Counted from the stretch's first letter, positions 7,914 through 16,799 are shown. The stretch is DNA of 39,886 bases from an uncultured cyanobacterium (GCA_937883785.1 CALGDE010000153.1:1-39886), one strand, 5' to 3'. The notes: generated by a model not told the origin, from the sequence alone. Numbers and translations are program-made.

Positions 7914-9200
7914 GTGGAAGTTGTCAAGGAATACGTTCAACGTTGGATGGCGAGCGGGCTCGACCCGGACGAGTACATATGCCATGGACGAGATGGCAAT
8001 CGTGTTGATATTGAAGTGGCGGCAACAGGACAGCGCTACAACGTATTAACCTTTTGCACTAACGATGTGCTGGGACTGGTCAATGAACCGGCGGTACGCC
8101 AGGCGGCGATCGACGCAATTCACCAGTACGGTACGTCCAATAGCTCCTGTGCGGTACTGAGCGGTCGGATTGATTTACACCGCCAGCTTGAAGATGAAAT
8201 TTCAGAGTTTAAGCATTTACCCCATACCCAGCTGTTTTTAAACGCGTGGATGGCAATGGAGGCGCTGATGGATGCCTTCTGCCACCTGGCAATTCCAGTG
8301 CCTGGGTTCCAGCACACCCGCGAGACGCTGATTATGTCAGACGTGCTAAACCACGGCTGCATTATTTCGGCTTTAGCCCACGCGAACACTCGATCAGGTA
8401 AGGCTTTTAGCCAAAGCCCCAAGGTGCGTGTTAAGGCGTTCCGCCACTGCAATATGGACGACCTGGCGCGCAAGCTTAAGCGTTATGCCAAGCCCGACGA
8501 TCGCATCATGGTGGTATCCGATGCGGTCTTTTCCATGGATGGAGATATCTTCCCGCTGCCGGAAGCCATTGATGTGCTGAGCGCCTACCCGGGTTCGGTG
8601 CTGGTTATGGACGAAGCTCACGCCAGTGGCGCACTGGGCAAGTCCGGTGGTGGCATTTACGACCATTACGGCATTACTCCCCAGGATGCTATTGATAAAG
8701 GCGTGGTACCGCTGATTATGACCACGTTCTCAAAGTTTGCGGCGTCTGCTGGAGCAGCCATTAGCTCTCCGGAACCGGAGCTGAAGCCTCTGTTGCACGT
8801 GTCTCCCACGTCCATTGGTACCATTTCTCTTCCGGCGCCTGTAACCGCTGCTGCCCTTGAGAGTATTCGTCAGGTTCGGAAGCGCCCTGAGCTGGTGTCC
8901 ACCCTCCATGAAAACACTCGGTATTTGCGATCGCGTCTTCTGGAAGCAGACTTCGAGACGGTGGGTACCACCAACGTGATTCCGGTGCTTTTGCCGCCAG
9001 AATTAGACCCCAAAACCTTTGCCCGTCACTTGTTGGATAAGCATGGTATTTGGGTGTCACCCATTTGGTTTATTGCCAAGCCCCGTTTGCGGATTACTGC
9101 TAATGCGCTGCATACGAAGGCTGATTATGACCGTCTGATAGACGCGATGATTGAAACCCGCGACGCCATTTATCCCAAAACCTTGACCGCAACGGCTTAG
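7914..9200 (+). CDS. PLP-dependent alpha-oxoamine synthase family enzyme
   Basis: This 428-residue protein belongs to the family of BioF, 2-amino-3-ketobutyrate ligase, 5-aminolevulinate synthase, CqsA and serine palmitoyltransferase, which condense an amino acid with an acyl-thioester. Landmarks are the substrate loop near YGTSNSSCAVLSG, the cofactor-binding MDEAHASGALGKSGGG, and the PLP lysine in TTFSKFAASAGA. The usual G(S/T)R near the N-terminus is SNSSC here, and the C-terminal RLRITANALHT is typical. No biotin gene, acyl carrier protein or polyketide gene is adjacent, so BioF function is not supported by context. It begins with GTG at 7914 after GGGAG. A strong hairpin follows at 9312. 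Confidence 0.8.
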   Translation: MEVVKEYVQRWMASGLDPDEYICHGRDGNRVDIEVAATGQRYNVLTFCTNDVLGLVNEPAVRQAAIDAIHQYGTSNSSCAVLSGRIDLHRQLEDEISEFKHLPHTQLFLNAWMAMEALMDAFCHLAIPVPGFQHTRETLIMSDVLNHGCIISALAHANTRSGKAFSQSPKVRVKAFRHCNMDDLARKLKRYAKPDDRIMVVSDAVFSMDGDIFPLPEAIDVLSAYPGSVLVMDEAHASGALGKSGGGIYDHYGITPQDAIDKGVVPLIMTTFSKFAASAGAAISSPEPELKPLLHVSPTSIGTISLPAPVTAAALESIRQVRKRPELVSTLHENTRYLRSRLLEADFETVGTTNVIPVLLPPELDPKTFARHLLDKHGIWVSPIWFIAKPRLRITANALHTKADYDRLIDAMIETRDAIYPKTLTATA

Positions 9201-9311
9201 GGATCGGCGAAAATTGTGCCCTGGGCTAGCAGCAGCAGCGCTTGAATTAGTGTGGTGCTAGCTAGCCTTACTGCCCCAGTGGTGAAGTAAGCAAACGAAT
9301 ATCAGCCATAG

Positions 9312-9350
9312 AAACCAGCCTGACACTGTTTAGGCTGGTTTCTAGTTTCT
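9312..9350 (+). terminator. Terminator-like hairpin after the alpha-oxoamine synthase gene
   Basis: AAACCAGCCT at 9312-9321 and AGGCTGGTTT at 9332-9341 form a perfect 10-bp stem with a 10-nt loop, followed by a weak T-rich tail (CTAGTTTCT). It lies between convergent genes and could act on both strands. Confidence 0.6.
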
Positions 9351-9377
9351 ATGATGTTAAGGCTCAGGTGTTGAGGC

Positions 9378-11234
9378 TTATGGTGTTAAGACCCGTGGCG
9401 TTAATGGTAGGGTGATCTTGAACGTAGTGCCACTGCCCAGCTCAGAGGCGCAGGTAATGGTGCCGCCGTGCTTTTCGGTAATTACCTGTTGAGCGATCGC
9501 CAGCCCCATCCCCGTCCCTTTACCAGCGGGCTTAGTGGTGTAGAACATTTCGAAAATGTCATCTAGCCTTTCACTACCGATTCCCGTTCCCGTATCGGTA
9601 ATGGCGATCGCCACCTGCTCATCAGAGAGCTGGGAAGTGCCCAAGGTAACCCGCAACGGTCCATCGTCCCTAGGGCTAGCATGCCATGCAGTATCGATGG
9701 CATCGATAGCATTATTTAACAGGTGCATCACCACCTGATTAAGCTGTCCCGCGTAGCACTGTATCACCGGCAAATCGCTATAGTCCTCCACCAGGTCAAT
9801 GGCTGGGCGATCACTCTGGGCACACAGGCGCGATCGCAAAATCGTCACCACACTTTGAATACTTTCGTTCAAATTAACGAACTTAAGCTCTGCCTCATCT
9901 AGCCGGGTAAACAGCCGCAGGGACAGCACAATTTCTCGGATACGCTCGGATCCGGACCGCATGGATCCCAACAGCTTCGGCATATCTTCCCGCAGAAATT
10001 CAATATCAATGTCCTCTGATATTGCCTGCACTTTGGGACTTTGGGGCGTCTCGCCGCTTTCATAAAGGTCCAGCAGCTTTAGCAAATCCTTCAAATCCTT
10101 TCCAATGTGGATGAGGTTGCCATAAATAAAGCTCACGGGGTTGTTGATTTCGTGGGCAACCCCTGCCGCCACCTGCCCCAGCAGCGACATTTTCTCCGTT
10201 TGGACCAGTTGAGCCTGGGTGTGCCGCAGTTCTTCCAAGGTATGTTGAAGCACCTGGGCTTGGCCCCGAGCCTGTTCAGCACTTTCCGCCAACTCACGGT
10301 TCCGCGTTGCCACCCGTTCAATCAGCGTATCCAGCGATCGCGCCAGCACCCCCACCTCCGTTTCCCGGTGCAAATCCCCCACCACCGGCGTTACCCGCTC
10401 GTGAAATTCCCCCGTTTCCGCTGCCCGCTCAGCCACCGCCGCCGCCTTAATTAAAGGACGGGTAATTTGCTTCGTGACGACCATGGCGATTCCCCCCGCC
10501 ACCAATGCTGCCACCAGCAAACTCAGCAAAATAATTGTTTTTTCCACCCCCTGGTTATTTTCCAGGTCCTCCTCCGCCTGCTCCAGCTTGCTGTAGGTGG
10601 CCACCATTAATGGCACAAGCTCTTGGGTGGCGCGATCTAGTCGGCTCTCTAGGGCCACGAGGTCCTCAACACTGGAGAGCTCGGCGCCAGCATTGAACAC
10701 TTCAGGGAGTCGAGCGCGGGCATAAACCGTCAACACCTCTAGACTTTGGTCTGCCAGCGCCAGTAGCCGCTCTTCCGGTACCGCTGACCAGATGGGTTCA
10801 TCTTCCCTGAGATACTGTTTCAGCTCTTCCACCAATTGTGTGGAGCGGTCGATCGCCTGGCGCACATCCTGAATCAGCAACTGACGCTTTTGGGGCGACT
10901 CTTCGGGGGGATTGCTGAGCTGGAGAATGGCAACGTGCCCCGTTTGCAAGTTTTGATAAAGCCCCCCCATAATTCGATCCTGGGTCGCTGCGTCCCCCAC
11001 AGCCATGACCCCCATCCCCTGCACATGGTCCGTAATGACAAGTCCGGCGATGGAGCCAATCGCCCCTGCGGCGATCGCCACCACATAGCCAGCGGCAATT
11101 TTCTGCCCCAGCCGCCAGCGGTTAATTTCTTTGCGGGTGGGAAAAATCCACAGCCGCCCCAGCTGACGACGAAGTCCTGAGGCACCGCCGGGCATAGCTC
11201 CTGAAAATTTTGAAAATACGGAGGACATGGACAA
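9378..11234 (-). CDS. Membrane-bound HAMP sensor histidine kinase
   Basis: A 618-residue sensor. Transmembrane helices lie near residues 48-68 and 233-254 and flank an extracytoplasmic helical domain of about 160 residues. A HAMP linker (about 254-310) and a coiled coil follow. The HisKA box is GVAHEINNPVSF with phospho-acceptor His361. The ATPase domain has the N box (NNAIDAID), G1 (DTGTGIG), F region (EMFYTTK) and G2 (GTGMGLAI). The sequence resembles cyanobacterial kinases with the HEINNP motif. No response regulator is adjacent, so the partner and the signal are unknown. It is convergent with the alpha-oxoamine synthase gene. Confidence 0.92.
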   Translation of the reverse strand: MSMSSVFSKFSGAMPGGASGLRRQLGRLWIFPTRKEINRWRLGQKIAAGYVVAIAAGAIGSIAGLVITDHVQGMGVMAVGDAATQDRIMGGLYQNLQTGHVAILQLSNPPEESPQKRQLLIQDVRQAIDRSTQLVEELKQYLREDEPIWSAVPEERLLALADQSLEVLTVYARARLPEVFNAGAELSSVEDLVALESRLDRATQELVPLMVATYSKLEQAEEDLENNQGVEKTIILLSLLVAALVAGGIAMVVTKQITRPLIKAAAVAERAAETGEFHERVTPVVGDLHRETEVGVLARSLDTLIERVATRNRELAESAEQARGQAQVLQHTLEELRHTQAQLVQTEKMSLLGQVAAGVAHEINNPVSFIYGNLIHIGKDLKDLLKLLDLYESGETPQSPKVQAISEDIDIEFLREDMPKLLGSMRSGSERIREIVLSLRLFTRLDEAELKFVNLNESIQSVVTILRSRLCAQSDRPAIDLVEDYSDLPVIQCYAGQLNQVVMHLLNNAIDAIDTAWHASPRDDGPLRVTLGTSQLSDEQVAIAITDTGTGIGSERLDDIFEMFYTTKPAGKGTGMGLAIAQQVITEKHGGTITCASELGSGTTFKITLPLTPRVLTP

Positions 11235-11812
11235 ATATTGCCTTCAAGCAAAGTTGAATGCTGGCGCTGGACGCAAAAAGGCAGGCTCGACAAGTTAACG
11301 GGTCAGAAACAGGCGATCGAAAACGGGTGAAAGGCGACGAGAAGTCAATGGAGCAAAGGTCAAACGCCAAAACGCAATGCATGTCACCCGCCATCAATCG
11401 GTGACACGCTCAATGCTCGACATGCTCAATGCCGGACAGGATCAATGCCCGACAGGATCAACGCTTGAAGCTAATTTCTGTTTCTAAGTATTACTAACGG
11501 CGCTGTCGCAGCACAGCCCTGATGTTCAACGCCTTAATTTTTTTTAATGGGTCGAGTATACAGTTCGCCAATATCCTTTTCCACCCCGTTGGCGACGCAT
11601 TAGCCTTTTAGTCAAGAATCAATTCTTTTTTCCGTTTAGAAAACTAAATAGCTTAAAAGCAGCATAGCTTCCGAAATCAGATTTAAGCAATAGTTTTTAA
11701 GGAGCCATTAGTAACAGTCATCTAACTTGTAAACAGAGCTTCTCCATCAATCGAAGTGTTTTTCTTGACCCCTCATTTCCAGATAAAAGAATCTGTTTAA
11801 GTCGTAAAACCA
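11235..11812. other. Intergenic region between kinase and cyclase genes
   Basis: A 578-bp gap downstream of the cyclase gene and upstream of the kinase gene. It contains the 16-bp tandem array at 11409-11471. The remainder (11480-11812) is AT-rich with no gene, and I see no clear terminator. Confidence 0.5.
11409..11471 (+). repeat. 16-bp tandem repeat, about four units
   Basis: Units start at 11409, 11425, 11441 and 11457. The first three read CTCAATGCTCGACATG, CTCAATGCCGGACAGG and ATCAATGCCCGACAGG; the fourth decays after ATCAACGC. The array lies upstream of the histidine kinase gene, about 175 bp from its start. Confidence 0.75.
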
Positions 11813-13369
11813 TTACATAAAGGCTTCCTTGAAGGAGGGTCTATTAACGACTCGCGGTAGTCGATGGTTCAAAAAATAAGCATTCATTTCCCCTTTTCCT
11901 TTGACTTTGATATTGCCTCGAAACTCCAAATGGTACTCCCCTTTAAGGAGTTCGTAGGTAACTTCTGAGACTTGGATTTTCCCGGCAACCCCATGGGATT
12001 CCATACGGCTAGCGATATTAACCGAGTCTCCCCAAAGGTCATAGATAAATTTCTTTTGGCCAATCACCCCAGCCACAACGGGTCCTGTATGGACACCAAT
12101 GCGAATGGTGATTTTTGTTTCGTTACGATAGTTAAATACACGGATTTGATGTTGCATGGCGATCGCCATATCTGCGATCCCCTCTGCATGATCATCCCGT
12201 CGCTCTGGCAGTCCCCCCACCACCATGTAAGCGTCCCCGATGGTTTTGATCTTCTCCAAACTATATTGGTCGCAAAGGGTGTCAAATCCGGAAAAAATCT
12301 GATTCAAAAAATCCACTAACTGCTGAGCACCGACCCGTTGAGAAAGCTCCGTAAAGCCCACAATATCGGCAAACAAAATGGTGGCTTCTGGGAAAGACTG
12401 GGCAATTTGGTTTTCCCCCTCCTTCAGTCGTTTGGCGATCGACGCGGGCAAAATATTTAGCAACAGCCGCTCAGATTTTTCTTGGGCTTCCGCCAGCTCG
12501 CTATTAACCGTTTGCAACTGGGCAGTACGCTCCACCACTCGCCTCTCTAGCTCTTGGGAAATACTGCGCAAGCGGGCAATTACAATCCCAATGCCCACCA
12601 GCGCCAGGCAGGATAAAATCCCCAACATTAGGAATAAGTCCCGTAAACCTCGCTGGGTACGCTGGGCGATCGCATCCAGAGGTTGAACAATTTCCAAAAT
12701 CCCCCGCACATCGCCCACTTTCCAGTCCGTTTTGGGAGTCCCAGGGTAGGTGTTGTGGCAGCCCACGCAGCTAGGGCGCAACACATCCGCCTGGGCATAG
12801 CTAAAGGTTAGGCTATTGCCGCTGCGGTCAAGGCGATAAAAAGGTTCCTGCGGATTTTTTGTGAGGGCCGTAAGGGCCTCTTCTTCAAATTTATTTTTCG
12901 GTCCCCCTGTTTCCTTGCGCCAGGGGAAAGGATAGCTACTGTAAAGCCGGACGGAAATATCCTCGGGACCACCGCGGATTCGCTCCCCCAGCTCAATCAA
13001 GAACGTTGCTGGTAGGGGAATATTCCCCGGGTGCATGGCGTAGTCGTGGCTGGCTTCAGTTTGGCTTTCAGCAACGGCCCGCTTTACTACCTCTGCGCTA
13101 TAAAGCGATCGCGATTCCGTCAGGGATTGGGCATAGAGCTTGGCATTTTGTAAGGCTTGGGTTTGCACCAAAACCTCCGTCAAATGGGACACATTCCACA
13201 TTGACGCAAATACGGCCACCGCAAAAAGAATGCTTAGGCAAAGAATTGTTTTCGAGTAAAGCGCCTTAAAAAAACTGCCTACAAAGTTGTGCCCATCGTT
13301 AACCTTATTCGTCAGGCGACGCTGGAGACGAAGGGCAAGGACCTTACTGCGAGCGTTGTTAACGTCCAT
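11813..13369 (-). CDS. Adenylate cyclase with DUF3365 (Tll0287-like) heme-c sensor domain
   Basis: The 518-residue protein has a helix at about 40-60, an extracytoplasmic DUF3365/Tll0287-like domain at 65-235, a second helix at 243-264, a coiled coil, and a class III cyclase domain at 325-500. The sensor carries CVGCH at 201-205, a covalent heme-c attachment motif. In the cyclase, metal-binding Asp335 (FADIVGF) and Asp379 are present. Lys375 and Asp444 (YDLWGD) are the pair that selects adenine rather than guanine. Asn451 and Arg455 (NIASR) fit the transition-state residues. The overall form resembles cyanobacterial CyaG-type cyclases. The inferred role is to convert a redox or gas signal sensed by heme outside the membrane into cAMP. 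The start is ATG at 13369. Confidence 0.9.
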   Translation of the reverse strand: MDVNNARSKVLALRLQRRLTNKVNDGHNFVGSFFKALYSKTILCLSILFAVAVFASMWNVSHLTEVLVQTQALQNAKLYAQSLTESRSLYSAEVVKRAVAESQTEASHDYAMHPGNIPLPATFLIELGERIRGGPEDISVRLYSSYPFPWRKETGGPKNKFEEEALTALTKNPQEPFYRLDRSGNSLTFSYAQADVLRPSCVGCHNTYPGTPKTDWKVGDVRGILEIVQPLDAIAQRTQRGLRDLFLMLGILSCLALVGIGIVIARLRSISQELERRVVERTAQLQTVNSELAEAQEKSERLLLNILPASIAKRLKEGENQIAQSFPEATILFADIVGFTELSQRVGAQQLVDFLNQIFSGFDTLCDQYSLEKIKTIGDAYMVVGGLPERRDDHAEGIADMAIAMQHQIRVFNYRNETKITIRIGVHTGPVVAGVIGQKKFIYDLWGDSVNIASRMESHGVAGKIQVSEVTYELLKGEYHLEFRGNIKVKGKGEMNAYFLNHRLPRVVNRPSFKEAFM

Positions 13370-13540
13370 CGTGGAATTTCCCTAAAGCTGACCCCCGTAG
13401 ATCGCCTCAGCACACTAAAGGTTGCAGCGCAACGGAATAAGCACTTTTCCTATCAGTGTGCCCCCAGATCCGTAAAGTCGCTTAGGATTGTGACCGATGT
13501 TCACCATCGCCCTCGAAGAAATTTCCAGACTTATATGGAA

Positions 13541-13614
13541 AAACCAACAGCCCATGGTCATCTTTTATACTGCTCCAGCGAGCAAAGACTTCCTTGACAA
13601 AGCTGTTGGTTTTC
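13541..13614 (-). terminator. Long inverted repeat, possible terminator
   Basis: AAAACCAACAGC (13541-13552) and GCTGTTGGTTTT (13603-13614) are perfect 12-bp inverted repeats separated by 50 nt. The loop holds a smaller GCTC-CAGC-GAGC hairpin. On the minus strand the second arm runs into TTTTTCC, so it may terminate transcription after the membrane-protein gene whose stop is at 13643, before the cyclase gene. The large loop is unusual for a simple terminator. Confidence 0.4.
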
Positions 13615-13642
13615 TGTGGTTGGTTCGCTGCAATCTGGGTTC

Positions 13643-14098
13643 TTAGCCCATCTCATCAATGTCGATCGCCGCTGAGCCGCCGGCCACCATTAGCTGCAAC
13701 ATGGAACCAATTTGGAACCAAATCCAAATTGCTGTGGGAATGACCGCCACCGCCGCAGTGCCATAGGCAAGGGTGTCGAAAAAGCCCAACACCGTCAAGC
13801 TTTCCCCAACGGCAATAAAGGTGAAAAACGTCATAGCAAAGTAGGTGAACTTAATAATGGGGGTTTTATAGTTCACCGTTTCCTGGGTCTCACGGTTTTG
13901 ATCCCATTGCCCCACCTGAAATTCCAAGCGATTTTTAAAGACCAAGCCGAAGCCAACCCCCAGCAGGGTGGTGATAATAACCAAGATGGTGGACGCGTCG
14001 AGGGTGGGTCCGTAGGTGATCAGATCGGTGGGAATATTTTCCGGAAGTCCGTCGGGCAAGGCAGTTTCAGGAGGCATAGGGATTAAGTGGTTCAACAC
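13643..14098 (-). CDS. Conserved-looking small membrane protein of unknown function
   Basis: A 151-residue protein with three probable transmembrane helices, at about residues 36-55 (ILVIITTLLGVGFGLVF), 85-105 (FTYFAMTFFTFIAVG) and 115-135 (AVAVIPTAIWIWFQIG). A hydrophilic loop of about 25 residues lies between the first two. The C-terminus is acidic (IDIDEMG). Either Met1 or Met8 could be the start. I do not recognise the family. It lies upstream of the cyclase gene on the same strand but is separated from it by 270 bp and a large inverted repeat. Confidence 0.65.
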   Translation of the reverse strand: MLNHLIPMPPETALPDGLPENIPTDLITYGPTLDASTILVIITTLLGVGFGLVFKNRLEFQVGQWDQNRETQETVNYKTPIIKFTYFAMTFFTFIAVGESLTVLGFFDTLAYGTAAVAVIPTAIWIWFQIGSMLQLMVAGGSAAIDIDEMG

Positions 14099-14279
14099 AT
14101 CTTTGTTTCAAATCGTAACGTACGATGACGTGATTTTTCGAGCTTTGGGGGTTAGCCTAGGGCACTATCTGGGTCGGTTACAGTCAATTTGTATGGTTTC
14201 TGTAGGTTGTGGCGGCGCTGCCGCTGCAATTTATGCACCTTAGGTTTCACCGTAGGGATCGCTAGGAGAAGAGCAGGTA

Positions 14280-14831
14280 ATGGGCATGCAGTTGGGAAGG
14301 CAACCGGGAACACGGCGTGGCGTCCAAGCTTTAGGGTTAATGGCGATCGCCGGGGTGATTGGCGTGGGACTTTCAGGGGCGATCGCCCAGGGCACCGCTG
14401 CTCAAGAGTCTCCTACCCAGCTCCAGCAGACCCTGCTTAAAGACGGTCGTCTTCCCATTCCGTCGCGCCAAGAGTTTACCCAGATCCAGCCCCCTAATAA
14501 GTTTCCCTTGCCGGCCATACGCATGCCTAGCGATGGCAATATCTATTTGGTTAACTACACCAACGCCAAAATTGATTACGCCGTATTGGGCTTAACGGGC
14601 GAGAGCATACTAACGGGTTTGCTGGAAGCGCCCGAGCAGTCGGTGGTGGAGCTACCTAAGCTGGATCGCCCGATCAACCTTTCCCTAAGTCGTCAAGACC
14701 GGGGCTTTATTTTGGTGCGCACGATTGTCAAAGGGGGCGATTTGTATTTAGTTATGGACTTTGCGCCGTCTCTTCAGCTCGACACTAACTACATCAATAT
14801 CAAAGAGGACGGCGAGGTTTATTTGTATTGA
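14280..14831 (+). CDS. Exported protein of unknown function
   Basis: The 183-residue product has a signal peptide: a twin-arginine-containing basic start (RRGVQ), the hydrophobic run ALGLMAIAGVIGVGLSGAIA, and likely cleavage after a nearby Ala. The mature part is about 145 residues and beta-rich, with no Cys and no transmembrane helix, ending in a hydrophobic IKEDGEVYLY. The start ATG at 14280 follows AGGAGAAG. No family was recognised. It is convergent with the sugar-permease gene, only 27 bp apart. Confidence 0.7.
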   Translation: MGMQLGRQPGTRRGVQALGLMAIAGVIGVGLSGAIAQGTAAQESPTQLQQTLLKDGRLPIPSRQEFTQIQPPNKFPLPAIRMPSDGNIYLVNYTNAKIDYAVLGLTGESILTGLLEAPEQSVVELPKLDRPINLSLSRQDRGFILVRTIVKGGDLYLVMDFAPSLQLDTNYINIKEDGEVYLY

Positions 14832-14858
14832 GTCGCTCTGCTTTTCTGCTTTCAACCT

Positions 14859-15698
14859 TTAACCCTTTACACCGCTGCTGGCGTCGCTGGGCACGATATA
14901 GCGCTGGAGGAAGGCAAAACCCACCAGAATTGGGGCGATGGAAATCACTGAGCCCGCCGCCACCAAGCGCCAGTCTAACGAGAACGTTCCCGCCAGTTTT
15001 GAGATTCCCAGGGGCAAAGTATAAAACTCTGGCTGATCCAGGATTAGCAACGGCCAAAGGAAATCGCTCCAGGCGCCAATAAATACAAAAATTGCCAACG
15101 TAATCAGCGCCGGGCGCACGGCGGGCAGCATAATGTGCCACCAAATTCCCAGCTCGCTACAGCCATCAATGCGGGCGGACTCTTCCAATTCCTTGGGCAC
15201 CCCTTGAAAAGCCTGGCGCATTAGGAAAATGCCGAACGCCGAGGCAATGCCGGGAAAAATAAGCCCCAGATAGGTGTTTCGCAACCCCAGGTTCACCGCA
15301 AGGATGTACAGAGGGATCGTGACAATTTGGAAGGGGATAGCGATGGTGGCGACGATCGCCGTAAAAATCACTTCCCGCCCCTTAAAGCTCAGGCGCGATA
15401 GGGGATAGGCCGCCAGAGACGACGACAATAAATTCAACGCCACGGTCAGGCTAGATACCACTAGGCTATTGACCACATAGTTGCCAAAAGGGGCGCTGTT
15501 CCAGGCTTTGACAAAGTTTTCAAAGGTGGGTTGCTGAGGCAGAAAGCGGGGAGGATATTGAAAAATATCTTCGGTGGGAGCCTTGAAGGCAGTGCCTACC
15601 AGCCACAGCAACGGCAGCAGCATCGCAACTCCGATCCCCGCCAGCAAAGCGTAGGTCAGCACCCTATTGCCTAATCGTCGCCACCGTTCCTGTGCCAT
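14859..15698 (-). CDS. Carbohydrate ABC transporter permease, MalG type
   Basis: A 279-residue inner-membrane permease with six transmembrane helices. The EAA loop EESARIDGCSELGIWWHIMLP contacts the ATPase, and the C-terminus (QRYIV...SGVKG) is typical for MalG-type sugar permeases. The usual partners (a MalF-type permease, a binding protein and an ATPase) are absent here. It starts 25 bp after the cobW stop and may be co-transcribed with it, which would be an odd pairing. The substrate cannot be deduced; cyanobacterial GgtD is one relative. Confidence 0.88.
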   Translation of the reverse strand: MAQERWRRLGNRVLTYALLAGIGVAMLLPLLWLVGTAFKAPTEDIFQYPPRFLPQQPTFENFVKAWNSAPFGNYVVNSLVVSSLTVALNLLSSSLAAYPLSRLSFKGREVIFTAIVATIAIPFQIVTIPLYILAVNLGLRNTYLGLIFPGIASAFGIFLMRQAFQGVPKELEESARIDGCSELGIWWHIMLPAVRPALITLAIFVFIGAWSDFLWPLLILDQPEFYTLPLGISKLAGTFSLDWRLVAAGSVISIAPILVGFAFLQRYIVPSDASSGVKG

Positions 15699-15723
15699 GT
15701 TTTTTCGCTAGTTCAGCAATTCC

Positions 15724-16761
15724 CTAGGCGATCACCCGGCGAATTTCGTCTTCGTTGAGGTCTTGCCCAATAATAACGAGCTGCGTGCGGCGATTTTCAT
15801 CGGGCTGCCAGGGGCGATCAAAAAAGCTATCAAAGCGCTTGCCCACCCCTTGCAACACTAATCGCATGGGTTTATCTTCCACATCCACAAATCCCTTAAT
15901 GCGATAAATTTCCCACTCTTCCACCAGTCGCTGCAACTTTTTCACTAGCGTCTTGGGGTTATCCACAGTGCCCAGCTCCACGCCAAAGGACGTGATGCTG
16001 TCGTCGTGGTCGTGCTCCGCTTCATGGTCGTGGTGACTATGGCGATTATCCAAGTCATCTTCCACCGCAGCATTAAACCCCAGCAGCACATCGGGCGAAA
16101 TCTGCCCCTTTTCACAGGGCACAATTTTGACCCCTTTGGGCACTTCCGTTTGTAGCCAGCCGAGGACGCGATCGCGATCGCCAGTCTCCACCTGATCCAC
16201 CTTGGTCAGCAGCACCATATCGGCACAGCCCAGTTGGTCCTCGAACAATTCCTCAATGGGCGTTTCGTGCTCCAAATTAGGATCCTCATCCCGCTGGGCC
16301 GTCAGAGCGTCAATATCGCCCACCACCTGCCCAGCCGCCAGGGCTTCGCAGTCCACCACGGTTACCACGCCATCAACGGTTGCGCCAGTACGAATTTCGG
16401 GCCAGCGGAACGCTTGCACCAAAGGCTTGGGCAGGGCAAGCCCAGAGGTTTCAATCACAATGCAGTCTAGGGAGTCGCGCCGTTTTAGCAGCGCTTGCAT
16501 CGTGGGAAAAAACTCTTCCTGCACCGTGCAGCACAGGCATCCGTTCGCCAATTCCAGAATATTGGTTTCGCTGACTGCGGGCTCACCCTCGTCGCACACC
16601 TGGCACGATCGCAAAATTTCCCCATCAATGCCCACCTCGCCAAATTCATTCACCAGCACGGCAATGCGCCGCCCCTGGTTGTTTTGCAGCAGGTTACGCA
16701 CCAACGTGGTTTTGCCCGCACCGAGGAAGCCAGTGACGACGGTAACTGGAAGTTTATGCAT
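15724..16761 (-). CDS. cobW: CobW, G3E-family GTPase for cobalamin synthesis
   Basis: A 345-residue G3E GTPase thought to deliver cobalt for corrin-ring metallation. Visible features are the Walker A motif GFLGAGKTT (11-19), the metal-binding GCLCC motif (74-78), a Walker B-like ETSGLALP, TKVD for guanine recognition, and a His/Asp-rich metal segment (HSHHDHEAEHDHDD) near residue 240. The C-terminal domain (VEEWEIYRIKGFVDV) is that of CobW. Zinc-related COG0523 paralogues are the alternative, but the cobalamin riboswitch, HupE and DUF1636 nearby favour CobW. A 98-bp gap with a hairpin repeat separates it from hupE. Confidence 0.88.
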   Translation of the reverse strand: MHKLPVTVVTGFLGAGKTTLVRNLLQNNQGRRIAVLVNEFGEVGIDGEILRSCQVCDEGEPAVSETNILELANGCLCCTVQEEFFPTMQALLKRRDSLDCIVIETSGLALPKPLVQAFRWPEIRTGATVDGVVTVVDCEALAAGQVVGDIDALTAQRDEDPNLEHETPIEELFEDQLGCADMVLLTKVDQVETGDRDRVLGWLQTEVPKGVKIVPCEKGQISPDVLLGFNAAVEDDLDNRHSHHDHEAEHDHDDSITSFGVELGTVDNPKTLVKKLQRLVEEWEIYRIKGFVDVEDKPMRLVLQGVGKRFDSFFDRPWQPDENRRTQLVIIGQDLNEDEIRRVIA

Positions 16762-16799
16762 GGTTTTAAAAAGTTTTTGTGGAGAGCGTTGATGGTGGG

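Noticed and set aside
7826-8008. 60-codon plus-strand frame overlapping the alpha-oxoamine synthase start
   Set aside because: It lies out of frame within the start of a well-supported gene and has no family likeness.
11409-11471. CRISPR-like repeat array
   Set aside because: Units are contiguous 16-mers without spacers and no cas genes are present; no CRISPR array was found anywhere in the window.
13712-14086. 124-codon plus-strand frame opposite the membrane-protein gene
   Set aside because: It is the antisense of a gene with clear hydrophobic segments; its Gly/Gln/Asn-rich translation is typical of a shadow frame.
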